This document shows positions 52,961 through 63,869 of a stretch of 64,000 nucleotides of DNA, in pieces; the stretch's first letter is position 1, and each line of letters opens with the position of its first letter. The stretch comes from Erinaceus europaeus (Eukaryota; Chordata; Mammalia; Eulipotyphla; Erinaceidae). The notes under the pieces were generated by a model. The model ran no database searches and was not told the DNA's origin. It saw nothing but the letters and a program-made list of their open reading frames with translations. The stretch covers positions 76,403,118 to 76,467,117 of the forward strand of contig NC_080172.1 of the NCBI RefSeq assembly GCF_950295315.1, read 5' to 3'. Position numbers and translations under genes: made by a program.

Positions 52961-55900
52961 CTGAAAAAAAGAAGAGATTTATTTAAAAATCAGAAATTAT
53001 AGCAAAAATATAACAAGAGTCTGAATGAGTTCTAGATGTACCCCCCCAATGGTCTTATTTTCTCCAACTGTTCTCAGTTACCTATGGATAAAAGTTAAAT
53101 ACTCAGAATTAAAAGAGCACTTTGATTTAAGATGTTAGAATTCTAAATATATGTAAATAAATAATATTTTATATAAAATCAGTTAAATATGATTTTTTTA
53201 AAAAAGCAAGCAAACAGGGAGGCCAGGTGGTGGAGCATCAGGTTAAATACACATGGTACAAAGCACAAGGACTGGAAGGACCAGTGCAAGGACCCCAGTT
53301 TGAGCCCCCTGCTCCCCACCTGCAGGGAGGTTGCTTCACAAGTGGTGACATCTAGGAATATATAGAGCTAGGGATCAAACTAGTACCTCTTGCTTGTAAG
53401 TCCAACATTACACCACTGTACTATCTCCCCCACTGACAAGGTGCCTTTTGATAAGAGATATTACTGTAAAGAAAAACATTTAGATCCAAAATACATTAAA
53501 AGGCAATTATTTTCACTAAGTAGTGAAAACTGTCTCACTGATGACTTTTTTTTATTATTAAAGTACTATTTCATTATGCATTGATTATTAAAGCTGCCTT
53601 TTCTGATTTTTCTAAATTCTACTGACCTTGTCACTTAGTCATAGATTTCTGGCAAGAGCTTTAAGTCAGTATATACGTAATTCACATGGCTACTCACCAG
53701 TATGACAGGTATCACATTTTCCAAATGTATTTTGGACTTCTGAATTCTGAAATGACGTAAGTGAATCAGAAAATCTGCCTTCATTATCAGTAGTCTGAAT
53801 GTCCTGTTAATGAAAGAGAAATGTTAAACTCGAAGCTTATCATACAACAGTTCAAAAACTTTAAATTGATATTAACTATAAAATTCCAACACCAAATCTG
53901 AAATATATCTAGACTCACTTCCTTTGTAGACAAATAGAGGGAATTCATGGATTTTTCCGAGTCTCTTGAATCTGGTGGTAACAATTGCTTTGGATTATAT
54001 CCGGTATCAGTATAACGTACTTCTTGTGACTGTAGGATTCCATCAAAGATTTTCTTCGAATATGTTATGATAAACTCTATCAACTGAGCTTGCTTTGAAA
54101 ATTCAGCTATTGTAGAGTAGGTTATGGGTGCAGTAGAGGGCCGAGGTCTAATGAGTGTTGGACCAAAAATAAGCCCCAAATTTTTAGAATCCATTTTGTT
54201 TTTGTCGCTATGATCCACTACCCTGTGAAGAAAAAGAAGTAAAACTGCATGAGATCTGTTTATTAGATTTCTCTGATGGTACTTTACGATGGGTTTGGGA
54301 AGGTAGAAGAAAATGAGATTGCCTCAGTCTGTCAGATTGATAGGGCTAACAGTTAATGGTATTTATACTTTCCTTATGTTGGGGGCTACTCTCTGCCCTA
54401 ATCCAGCTTTCTAACCCTATTCTCAACTTTGACACCATCTCCCCGGACAATGCTTTTACCTTTCACCTGCATGTTAGCTATTAAGCTCAGGCAAAAATTA
54501 CTAAAGTCTTGGGTCCCTTGGAACATACCTACAATAGACTTCCTAGCTTCTTCCCACACAAAGATCCCCAATATCATCTGCTCTACTCCTACCTTTGAGT
54601 TCCTATCTACTAAACAATTTGTCCTGCTTTATATCTTACCGCCTTTTAGCCACCAAGTTGCAGATACTACTAGATTCTATCCTGACTTCCCTGAGCAGAT
54701 GACAACACCAATGTGTCCCAAAGTCTCACCTCTCCAGAGCCTTACTCCACTAGGAAAAGATATAAACAGGATGGGAGTATGACTAACAGAAGTCAGACCT
54801 TCTACCTTCTACACCCCATAAAGAATTTTGGTCCAGGGGCTGGGTGGTGTTATGCCTGGTTGAGCACCTGCAGGGGGAAAGCTTCACAAGTGGTAGTGTT
54901 GCAGGTGCCTCTCTGTCTCCCTCCCTCCCTCTCAATTTCTGATTGTCTCTATCAAATAAATAAAGACAATAAAAAATTTTTAAAAATAATAATTTTGGTC
55001 TATACTCCCAGAGGGATTAAGGGAAGTTTCGTTTCCACTGGAGGGGATGGGACATGGATCTCTGAATGTGGGAACAGTATGAAATTATACCTTCTGATCT
55101 TATAATCTTCTTAATCATTATCAAATCAATATTTTTTCTTTACTGGGGGATTAATGGTTTACAATCAACAGTAAAATACAGTAGTTTGTTTATGTGTAAC
55201 ATTTCTCAGTTTTCCACATAACAATTCAACCCCCTCTAGGTCTTCCTCTGCCATCATGTTCCAGGATCTGAACCCTTTCCCCTCACCACCCCAAAGTCTT
55301 TTACTCTGGTGCAACACAAATACACACACACACACACACACGCACACTTTTTTTTTAAGAGCTTAAAAGGAAAATCAAGCAAAAAGAGGCAGGATGGTAG
55401 TGCAACTGATAGGGTGCATACACTGCATGTGCAAGGACGAGGGTTCAAGTCCCCCAACCCCCACACACATACCCACTTGCAGGGGGGAGCTTCACAAAGA
55501 GATGGCACAGTGCTGCTGGTCTTTCTCCTATCTCTCTCTCTCATCTATTTATGTCTCTCACCCTCTATCAAAAAGAAAGAAAAATAAAAGGAAAAAAAAA
55601 AGCCACTGGAAACTGTGTAGCCATGCAGACACTAAGCCCTAGAGATAATCCTGGTGACAATAAAAACAACTAAAAAAAGAACAATGTCCTCTTATGTCTG
55701 TCTTGAAACTAAAGTATGGTTTTTGTTTCCTTCAAATTTGGCTCAGGGTTACCTTCTCTGGTTTATGACTCCCATAGCTCCCATTATTTCTTGCTTTTGT
55801 GCACAGCTGTTAGAAGAATGAAGCTACACTGCACTGGTTCTTAGCTCAACCATCCAAACTGACAAGCACAAGAGAGAACTGAAACCTTTCTTTTATTGCT

Positions 55901-58900
55901 TCTCCGGCAACAGCCTGACCCATAGAAGGCATCCAAGGGAAGAATGTTTTATAAACATATCAAATGCCTGACTTTTCCTAAAAATGAAATGTTTAAAGTG
56001 TTTTTCTATAAAAACTTAATCAGTGTAGTCTGGAAAGTGGCACTATGGATAAATCATTGGACTTTCAAGCACTGATTTCCAATTTCAATCTCCAGCAGCA
56101 CATATACCAGAATGGTGTCTTGTTCTCTCTCTCCTCCTATCTCTCTCAGTAATAAATAAATAATAGTAATAATAAAAATACATCACCATCTCCACACCAT
56201 CACAGTATAGATGTACTTAGTATATACATCAAGTGGTTACGGGGGTAAATTTTATGTTCTGTGGTATTTATTTTTGCGGCATTAAAAACAAGCAAAACCT
56301 GAATAATTATCCAACTGGCTAAAGTTTGTTTAACTTATACAAAGTCCTTACCGCTTAAGGTGCAATATGAGGAAATGAAAGCTATTGAAATTTAACACCG
56401 GTAACTGCCGAAGAAGGTCTTTGCTTTTTACAAGAATTCGGTTTATTTCTACACTATTATGTGCTTTCTTTTTTTCCTCAGTATCATCCTTTTTGGTCTC
56501 TTGATCTTCATTGACAAGTTGTATCTCTTTTGCAAGAGCTATAAATTCATTATACAGTCGAAACAAAATAAATGGCTCTGGAAGCTAAGAAAATAAGATC
56601 ATATTAGGGTAACATTCCATCCTTATCCTTTTAGTAATCAACTGAGTTCCTAATGTATGTTTGAGTCTGAGTAACAGGAAAAAGAACACATATTTTAAAA
56701 TGTACATGCTTACAACACATGATCTAATATCATTACTATAAATTTTATCTATATTGAAAATTAATTAGCTCTAAGCCTAAAGACACAATGATGGCCTTTA
56801 AGAAATCTGGCGTAACTTGTTATCCAGTTACTTTTATAACCGTCCCAAAGTAAGTGATCTTTAAGTATTTTAATGGAACAAATACAGGATAATATAACAT
56901 ATACAATAATTAGAAGAAACTTAAATTCTCTATTCTACTGGACTGGGATAGACAGAGAACAAATGTTATATAGCTTTTGAGTGTTACACACTGAAGGTTG
57001 GCATAAAGTAATAGGTTTATATAAAAACTCATATTCTTAATAATCAAAATTTTTATGGGCCTAAGACTTTTACATGTGCACTTTCACTGCTCCTTTTTCA
57101 CTTTTTAATTCAGATAGACAAATATTATAGCACCAGATATTCTCACAGTGCCATGGCATTCTCATCTGGTACTGAGATTTGAACATGGGCCACACATGAC
57201 AAGGCAGGACCCTTAAGCGGTGAGCTTTTTTTTTTACCCTGGCACTAGTCATTTAGGCTTTAAAAATACAATGAGAATTTCCATAAGCATATCAGATAAA
57301 AGTCCCTGTCTCAAGTTACCAAAGGGTATGCCTCACTAATCTATCAGTTTAGCATCCAGTTGGTTCACTTATGGAACAAAGAGGCTGATCTTGAGGCTCA
57401 TCACGTGAATGCTGGAACACTCATTTGGAGAATGTGTTTCAATGTAATAAGCTTAAGTGGACACCTCAATAGAGAAGACTGAATTTTAATAGGGGGCTGG
57501 GAAGTGGTGGTTGAGCACGCTTTACCATGAACAAGGAGCTGAATTCAAGCCATGGTCCCCACCTGCAAGGAATAAACTTCAGGAGCAGCTGAGGCAGTCA
57601 AGGTTGGGGGGAGGGGAGTAGATGAAATTTTAAGCTCATGTGAAACCTTGACAGAAAAATATTTAATAAATGCCTTAAGAATATTTAAATATAATTCCAT
57701 GCATCAAGATATGTCATTGCTTCTCAGCCTCTTAGTTAAGATCAAGTGCAATATCTATCCTTATTAGTTTAGTAAATAAAATGTGACAAGACAGGAAATT
57801 TTATGTTTGACAGTGAGTCTGGGAAAGAGCCAGACCTTGGAACTTGCTGCCCACAGGTTTTGTAGCACTGCTCAAATCCTTAGAGACCTAAACAATGGCC
57901 AGAGAGGGAAAGTTTGAAAAAACTATTCTGCAAAGCCATTTTGGTGTCCTTGATCAATTGTATCACTGTTAAATTTGGGATGCATTGGATCGACCTTCTC
58001 GTGGTGCATCCCGTTGAGTACCCATTCATTGGGGAAACTGACGATCCTTCCTAGCCGACTGAATCCATATGGATCCCAGTCACTTTCAAAGCCGGCAACA
58101 AGCAGCTCCTGACAGCTTTCAACCTGACCTGCTGACTGGCTACGGAAGAAGGGCAAACGCTAGAAGAAGAAGACTGTTAAATTGTTAATGAAATAGTCCA
58201 CTTTTTGTAACTGTTGTTGATCCTGAGTGTTTGAGATCTGTGTTTCTCATTTAGTGCCCATTTGAACTGGCCAGATTTCCACTGCTCAAGACATATGTAG
58301 CTAGTGACACCATAAAGCAGTTATAGAACTACAAGCATTATTTTTTCTTTTTAGCTGAACTAGGACCTCAAACATGTATAATTTCTACATTCTGAGGCAG
58401 CAATAAACAAAGACACTATAACAAAGCTACGCCAGTGCCAAAGCATTCTGCTGTGTCCCCTGTCCCCCATTTTGCTTGTCTTGCATCTTTTCTGCTTAAG
58501 ATGAGAGTTGAGAGTTGGGAGTTATTTCTAAAAAAGGCTCTTCACTACTTGAAAGTTTAGTAGAATTTGATCTTTAGTGTAATATGAGCAAGATGGCCCA
58601 TTTGGAAACCTCCAAATATGTGTTTCTAGGTATCTGCTTTACTACTACCCTGCTAACTCAAGAGAAGTGTATTTACATACCTACATATCTGTAGGTATAC
58701 AGATGGGTAAACTCCAGACTACTGAATCAATTTAAGTATGACAGCTTCAAGATATCTGTAATTCAGCATATATGCAAACCCCAAATTCCTAACTTTAGGT
58801 AAACTGCCTACCTTATTCCTTGTACTTGGCACTGTCAAACTATAAGCACTACCCAGAAAAGAATATCCCAGATTTCTGGGAAAGAGGTTACTCAGAAATA

Positions 58901-61900
58901 TGCAAACCTATCCAGAAACCTAGTACTTACTACCCTGGAGTCTCCTTAGGATACTGGAAACATATCAGTTCTCAGTTTAGGATTTAAAGTTTTTCAAGAC
59001 TACTGCTTATCTGCTCTTCAGTCTATAGACTGTTTCTTTTGTTTTTCTCCAAGTTTGTGGACTTAATGGTATTTCAGTGGAATTGTATGAGAGAAAGAAA
59101 GAATATACAAATATTGGATCTGCTATCTGAGCCAAGAAGTGCTGCTAACGTCTTATTTCTTTATCTCTGTGCTGGCTGCACTGTGTGTCCATTTCACCAA
59201 GACTATAAAAGTGAAGATTAATACTCTACTACTCACTTTCATGTATTTATTAACTAAATACATTTGTTTATTTAAAAAAAAATCTCATGGGGGGGGGAGA
59301 GAATACAGGTCCAAGAAGGATGACAGATGACCTAGTGGGGGTTGTATTGTTATATGGAAAACTGAGACATGTTATGCATGTACAAACTACTGTATTTACT
59401 GTCAAATGTAAAACATTAATTCCCCAATAAAGAAATAAAAAAAAGTAAAAAAAAAAAAAAAACAACTCTTATAGTGGTAGTTTACATAATCCCAAACTAA
59501 GAAAGGGAGATGGTGACTGAGTAACAGTAAATTTCACAGTGAATCAGTCCTGATTGCTTTAGCTAGTTACAGAAATGGACTGAACTGGATCTAATCCTGT
59601 CAGCTCTCAATCTGTTTTAAGCATATTGTAGGACTAAGACTAAAGTGTAGGAAGCCATGCTCAAATCGTACAGTGCCAGAGAGTAACCTTCATTTTACTC
59701 ATATACTTTGTGAGAAATATGAAGCTCCAATATCCTTCAGTGAACTCCTTTCTAACCGAGAGGGGTGCAACTAGGTCTGGGCCTCAAAGCTGCCCTTCTT
59801 TGAGGTACTTATGCCACCAACATAGTACATACAGGAGGACATCAGCTAACCAGAAGGATGGTGCAGATCAAGTGGAGACTTAGAAATCAAGTGTCAGTAG
59901 AAAGGACAAGGGCTGTATCCTTTACTAGCTTCAGACAGAAACTTTCTTCCTCTTCTTTTCAAGGCAATTTAAATTGTACTTAAAATGTAGACTAAGGGCA
60001 TACTTAAGTGCAGCACAGGTTCAAGTCCCAGAATTCCATGGGGATTCAATGGCACTGGGGAAAAACAGTGAATGATAATACTCCACAACTAAGTGTACCA
60101 CTCTAAGATTGCAGAATAGGAGAAACATATTCTACAAGTTTTCAGAAAGAAAACATGCCACACAGAAGGATTTAGGAATGGGATCAATTTTATACTTCAC
60201 AGAGAACAAAACTATGCTTTCAAAATTCTGATGAAAAATAATTTCTAATATACAATCTTGTTCCCCATGATTCATATTATCCCTTTCCTCTTAACAAAGT
60301 ACGATATTATGGCCCAGGAGGTGGTGTAATGAATAAAGCATTAGACTCTGAAGGATGAGGTCCTGGGTTCAATCCCTGGCAGCACACAGACAATAGTGGT
60401 ATCAGATTTTCTCTCCCCTATCTTTCTCATAAATAGATAAAATCTTTTAAAAAAAAGGGGGGGGTCGGGTGGTAGCGCAGTGGGTTAAGCACACATGGCA
60501 CAAAGCACAAGGACTGGCATAAGGATCCCAGTTCAAGCCCCTGCCTCCCCACCTGCAGGTGGGTCACTTCAGGTCTGCAGGTGTCTTTCTTTCCCTCTCC
60601 ATCTCCCCTTCCCTTCTCCATTTCTCTCTGTCCTATCCAACAACAACAACAGCAATGACAACAACGGCAATAATAATAACGGTAAACAATAAGGGCAACA
60701 AAAGGGAAAAAAATAGCCTCCAGGAGCAATGGATTTGTAGTGCAAGCAAATCCCTGGAGACAAAAAAGATATTTACAGATGAATAATGTTTCAAGTGTTT
60801 ACTACTATTCACATTGTTCAGGGATAGGCATGGTCAAAACACCAGAATAAATAAAAAGCAGGAAAATATGCCATGGAAGACAGGTGTCTCTCATAAATGA
60901 GAAAAGGGTAGAAAAAAGAGATTTCAGCATGACAGCCATTCACCACCACAATGAAGAAGGACCCCAATGAAGAACATCAGTCAAGAGAGCAACATGTTGA
61001 GGAGTACCTTCACTACACATTCCATAAGTAACTCTTTAAATTTCATCTGAAGACAGAATGCAGCTGGGGTTGGCCCAGGTCATTTTTATGTGCATGACTT
61101 TCACCAAGACAATGCACTGATTATTTCTGCTAAACCTCCCTGCTGTTGTCTGAAGCCACAAAAATCGCTTACTTCATCACAAACAAGTATTAAAAGCTTT
61201 CCACTAGAGAGCAGAAAAAGTAATAATATAACTTATAGGAACCTGAGTCCTGTCTTAGGATGAGTTTCTTCTATTCATGACCTTCATCACTGGCGTCCCA
61301 CAGTAATTAAAATATTAATGAAGGTTCATCCAGACTGTGACTGGGCACTATTCTACTTACAGAATCTTTCCTATACTGGGTGTATAATAGACTTTCCTTG
61401 CAGCATTACATTTATGTGTTCTGCTCAGTTTTTCAAAAATTAATGATACATTATCTAGAGATACACAAAGATTTTAACACTAATAAGAGGGGGGGGTCAC
61501 ATTTTTTAGATTTAAAAATGTAGTATGTTTAAATATATTACAATTATAAGACTTATTTATTTATATGAGATATAAAGAGGGAGAATGAGGCCAGAGTATC
61601 ACTCAGTTCTGGTACTGAAGAGTGTCAAGGATCAAAGCTGAGCCCAAAGGCATGGGTGTTACTAACATTAGTAAAGAATACTCAGATGACGTTGAGAGCT
61701 GTAAACAGAGGTGGCACATACGGCCTTCTAATGTAAAATATTCTATCTCCTTAGGCTACACAATGAGAAGTGAATGTTTATTGTTTAGTCCTTAAATTGT
61801 ACAGAGAGTTTATACATATATTTTGATTTGCACAGTAATAATCCGACAATATAGTAGAATATGTCAATAAAATATGTGCCTATTTAATGTTATCAGCAAA

Positions 61901-63099
61901 ATACACATCTTTTTTTTTTTAATTTAATGGCTGGTTTCTAACCTTACCTGTCGAAGGTAAAGTTTTAAGACATCAGAGATGTCATGTGAACTAAATTCAC
62001 TTAAATCAACATGATGATGCCCATTTTCCAGTGCTTGGCAGAGTTTATCCATCCGTGCTTTGTTTCCACTAATACGATAGATTCCCTTGAAGAGAGCAGA
62101 AAACTTTTGCAAAATTCTACCACAGTACAAATGGCTAAATGCAGACATCTAAATAAATTTTTTCCACTTCACATTTTATCAGTATTTTAGAAAAAACTGG
62201 GGTCAAATGAGGTAACTTTCCCAATAAACCTGCGTCAGTTCAATTATTCATTGAAAACTGAACATTTTATTCCATGAAAGACCCCTTATTGGGCCAGGGA
62301 GATAGCACAACAGACTTTGATGCCTGAGGTACTGGAGTTCCCAGGTTCAGTCTCTTATACTACCATAAGCCACAGCAGAGCAACGTGCTGATTAAATAAT
62401 AACTAAGAATAAATAATAATAACTAAATAGTCTCCTTATCATCAGAACAAAACACATTGGCATTTATCTTTTCATGTTAAGGGTCAAAATATACCTGTAA
62501 GCATAAAGCTTTGTTTTCAATTTCTGATATACATAGTTTCAACACAAAAGGAATGCCATCTGGTTCTTTTTTGGCAAATGATGTGAATTCTGCTCCAAAC
62601 AGGTGTATTTTACCAAGTAGTTTCTGATGTCCACAAATTATTACCAAATTTTCCAAGCACTTCTTATGACATCCCAAAAGACACTACAAGAAAAAGATAG
62701 TTTAAAACTAGTTTTAACTCACCTAAAAAAAACTCATAACTGAGTAAACTACAGACAGAATAGGGAAAAAAAATAAATTAAAGGGCCTTACACTGGTCTT
62801 TGAAATATAGTTAATAGCAAAATAAAATATAACATTATGAAAGGTACACTTCAGTCCAATTTATAAAAAATATATTAGCAAAAGATTCTAGTCAGTAACA
62901 TCAGTAAAAGTATAAAACAGAAGCACTTAGAGGCAAATGCAATTTGGGGAAGATCTTACCTCTTCACACTCAAGGCCTTGAAATACAACAATGCCTTCGC
63001 AATCTCTGCATTTTGAAGGGGATCTCAATTTACGAAACTTATGAGTAAGAGCGGCCTTTGACATCAATGTCTTCTTAAATAGCCCCAAGGAATTGGGTC
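52074..63099 (-). CDS. ARHGAP29: ARHGAP29 (PARG1), 3' seven exons
   Basis: GTPase-activating protein for Rho-family GTPases, mainly RhoA, acting in the cytosol and downstream of Rap1 effectors in endothelium and epithelium. Exons in transcript order: 62960-63099 and 62495-62683 (C1 zinc domain), 61948-62085, 56352-56584 and 53919-54222 (RhoGAP), 53698-53803 (linker), 52074-52960 (tail). The joined frame is open and ends in EDEIPQFV, the PDZ ligand known to bind PTPN13 (PTPL1). C1 ligands (CRDC, CEEC, CHKKC, CGH), the arginine finger GIYRISG, KLYLRQLPEP and KNLGLIFGPTLIRPRP are all intact. Exons for the N-terminus and F-BAR domain lie beyond the right edge. Identity is based on remembered similarity to human ARHGAP29. 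Confidence 0.96.
53220..53435 (+). mobile_element. SINE and adjoining SINE fragment in ARHGAP29 intron
   Basis: 53220-53345 plus-strand SINE (GGCCAGGTGGTGGAGCATC head, TTTGAGCCCCCTGC) that stops early, then a minus-strand SINE head complement (TACACCACTGTACTATCTCCC) to 53435. Confidence 0.7.
53698..53803 (-). CDS. ARHGAP29: ARHGAP29 exon F (linker)
   Basis: Acceptor CTTTCATTAACAG-type, ends TTAACAG|GACATT; donor ACTG|GTGAGT. 35 codons plus 1 nt: DIQTTDNEGRFSDSLTSFQ and GKCDTCHT, matching the post-RhoGAP linker of human ARHGAP29. Confidence 0.9.
53919..54222 (-). CDS. ARHGAP29: ARHGAP29 exon E (RhoGAP C-terminal half)
   Basis: Acceptor CTTCACAG|GGTAG, donor GGAA|GTGAGT. VVDHSDKNKMDSKNLGLIFGP with the Rho-binding Asn, then LIRPRPSTAPIT and FIITYSKKIFDG. 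Phase 2-0. Confidence 0.95.
54345..54830 (+). mobile_element. Unclassified A-tailed retroposon, interrupted by a SINE
   Basis: Homologous to 5440-5966 in the same orientation. It continues after the SINE at 54991-55125 (TTTGGTCTATACTCCCAGAGGG, GGGACATGGATCTCTG). Confidence 0.65.
54833..54980 (+). mobile_element. SINE inserted in the retroposon
   Basis: AGGGGCTGGGTGGTGTTATGCC head, GGGGGAAAGCTTCACAAGTGG body and a CTCTATCAAATAAATAAAG tail, flanked by the duplicated target AATTTTGGTC (about 54822 and 54990). Confidence 0.85.
55130..55348 (-). mobile_element. L1 3' end fragment and (CA)n
   Basis: TTTACTGGGGGATTAATGG, CATTTCTCAGTTTTCCAC and TTTTACTCTGGTGCAA of the L1 3' UTR, ending in a CA microsatellite at 55321-55342. 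Confidence 0.85.
55385..55680 (+). mobile_element. SINE with 3' extension
   Basis: GAGGCAGGATGGTAGTGC head, GGGTTCAAGTCCCC B box, GGGGGGAGCTTCACAAAG and AATCCTGGTGACAATAAAAAC extension. Confidence 0.8.
55681..56029. other. ARHGAP29 intron, nothing further seen
   Basis: Intronic sequence homologous to the D-E intron of copy 3 near 27920-28200. Confidence 0.55.
56030..56190 (+). mobile_element. SINE (short type)
   Basis: GTCTGGAAAGTGGCACTATGG head, AATTTCAATCTCCAGCAGC and a TAATAAATAAATAATAG tail. Confidence 0.8.
56352..56584 (-). CDS. ARHGAP29: ARHGAP29 exon D (RhoGAP middle)
   Basis: Acceptor TTTTCTTAG|CTTCC, donor AAGCG|GTAAGG, 77 codons plus 2 nt. LPEPFILFRLYNEFIALAKE, EINRILVKSKDLLRQLP and NFNSFHFLILHLKR are canonical. 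Confidence 0.95.
56585..57094. other. ARHGAP29 intron C-D, nothing seen
   Basis: AT-rich intronic sequence. Confidence 0.5.
57095..57230 (-). mobile_element. Diverged SINE
   Basis: CACAGTGCCATGGCATTC and GAGATTTGAACATGGGCC B-box complement followed by TTAAGCGGTGAGC head complement. Confidence 0.5.
57495..57620 (+). mobile_element. SINE fragment
   Basis: GGGGGCTGGGAAGTGGTGG head, GAATTCAAGCCATGGTCCCC and GGAATAAACTTCAGGAGC. Confidence 0.65.
57716..57772 (+). pseudogene. U2 snRNA pseudogene fragment
   Basis: ATTGCTTCTCAGCCT..AGTTAAGATCAAGTG..ATATCT..CTTATTAGTTTA matches about the first 57 nt of U2 snRNA with several substitutions; the rest is missing. A 3'-truncated retrocopy, not functional. 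Confidence 0.88.
57976..58172 (+). mobile_element. Unclassified TSD-flanked retroposon, copy b
   Basis: About 197 bp, near-identical to 33240-33570 but without the internal duplication. Flanked by a perfect 11-bp target-site duplication ACTGTTAAATT (57965-57975 and 58173-58183). Starts TGGGATGCATTGG, ends in a GAAGAAGAAG tail. Confidence 0.82.
58184..59279. other. ARHGAP29 intron C-D, nothing seen
   Basis: About 1.1 kb of unique intronic sequence. Confidence 0.5.
59280..59462 (+). mobile_element. L1 3' end fragment
   Basis: GACAGATGACCTAGTGGGGG, ATATGGAAAACTGAG, GCATGTACAAACTAC, CCCCAATAAAG and a long A-tail. Confidence 0.85.
59463..60309. other. ARHGAP29 intron C-D, one SINE remnant
   Basis: Unique sequence; a degenerate SINE is possible at 59990-60080 (GGTTCAAGTCCCAGAATTCC). 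Confidence 0.45.
60310..60450 (+). mobile_element. SINE (short type)
   Basis: GGCCCAGGAGGTGGTGTAATG head, GGGTTCAATCCCTGGCAGC, CTTTCTCATAAATAG tail. Confidence 0.85.
60460..60770 (+). mobile_element. tRNA-derived SINE, long type
   Basis: GGGGGGTCGGGTGGTAGCGC head, CAGTTCAAGCCCCTGCC B box, CTCTGTCCTATCCAAC tail and the ATAGCCTCCAGGAGCAATGG extension. Confidence 0.92.
60771..61947. other. ARHGAP29 intron C-D, part shared with copy 2
   Basis: 61020-61440 is homologous to 32481-33020. A degenerate minus-strand SINE lies at about 61550-61660. No exon seen. Confidence 0.6.
61948..62085 (-). CDS. ARHGAP29: ARHGAP29 exon C (arginine finger)
   Basis: Acceptor CTCTTCAAG|GGA, donor CACAG-type GACAG|GTAAGG, 46 codons. 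Starts GIYRISGNKARMDKLCQAL with the catalytic Arg at residue 4 and ends DISDVLKLYLRQ. Confidence 0.96.
62290..62395 (+). mobile_element. SINE
   Basis: GGGCCAGGGAGATAGCACAAC head, CCCAGGTTCAGTCTC, CATAAGCCACAGCAGAGC body. Confidence 0.75.
62495..62683 (-). CDS. ARHGAP29: ARHGAP29 exon B (C1 second half)
   Basis: Acceptor TTCTTGTAG|TGTC, donor CAG|GTATAT (weak beyond GT). 63 codons: CLLGCHKKCLENLVIICGHQK then FGAEFTSFAKKEPDGIPFVL. Confidence 0.95.
62960..63099 (-). CDS. ARHGAP29: ARHGAP29 exon A (C1 first half)
   Basis: Acceptor TTTCTGTGCAAG|GACCC, donor GAAGAG|GTAAGA, 2 nt plus 46 codons. PNSLGLFKKTLMSKAALTHK, then SPSKCRDCEGIVVFQGLECEE. Confidence 0.95.
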
Positions 63100-63704
63100 C
63101 TTGCACAGAAATAGATTTGCATATAAGAATCATATAACAGAAAAACAAATGACAAAAAAATACAGTATTTTGAAAAATTGGACTTTGCAATCATTCATAA
63201 AACATATTCAACAACAAAAGGAAACACTCAATATAGATATATTTAGAGTTAATAATATACATATATAATAAGGCACATATTAGACAGCTTGGTTTTAAAT
63301 CACAGTGCTAACAGAGTACTTCTTAGAAAGAAGAACACAATGCTTAAAGAAATGGAAAATTTATACTTCTATTTTTGTCCTTTACAGAGAACAGTGAGTG
63401 TGTTACATAGGTGTCAATAAGCACTGCATTCTTTAAGAATGTTCCTGTAAAAGTCCCAAAGAAAACCAGCTGAATAAAGTGGTATGTTAACATTATTTGT
63501 ATTAAGAGTAAAGGTATTCTTAATTCATGATACTACTATAGATAATACTACATACTATTTTTTTCAAACATACAAGCTTATTTATGTAAGTTTAATTCAA
63601 GTCACTAAGGTAACTTGAATTTTTAAAATCTTTCAGTATCTGCCACTTTCCTTTCACCTCAAGAAATATACTTATTTTTAAAAAAAATGTATCTTTTTAC
63701 TGAC

Positions 63705-63785
63705 CAGCTTTCTGTGCTATTTCTTTCAAAGAGGCATTTTCAAACTGGCTCATATATTGCATAGTTTCAACAACTAAGTCACTGT
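63705..63785 (-). CDS. Candidate ARHGAP29 exon Y
   Basis: Acceptor AACTAAAG|ACAGT, donor GCTG|GTCAGT; 81 nt in phases 1 and 1 by my reading, so its end fits exon A. Translation SDLVVETMQYMSQFENASLK then EIAQKA looks coding and resembles the end of exon Y in copy 2. I cannot match it to human ARHGAP29 and the splice signals are weak, so it may be an alternative or lineage-specific exon, or chance. Confidence 0.35.
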
Positions 63786-63869
63786 CTTTAGTTTTTCAAA
63801 CATTAAAACAAACTTATTTGAGCACTATCCATATTTTTGACCCAGAAGTTGTGTGGCTCATTCTTTTTA

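Noticed and set aside
57923..58156. Minus-strand 77-codon frame with protein-like sequence
   Set aside because: It lies wholly inside the unclassified retroposon; the other copy carries stops and a duplication, so no coding claim is made.
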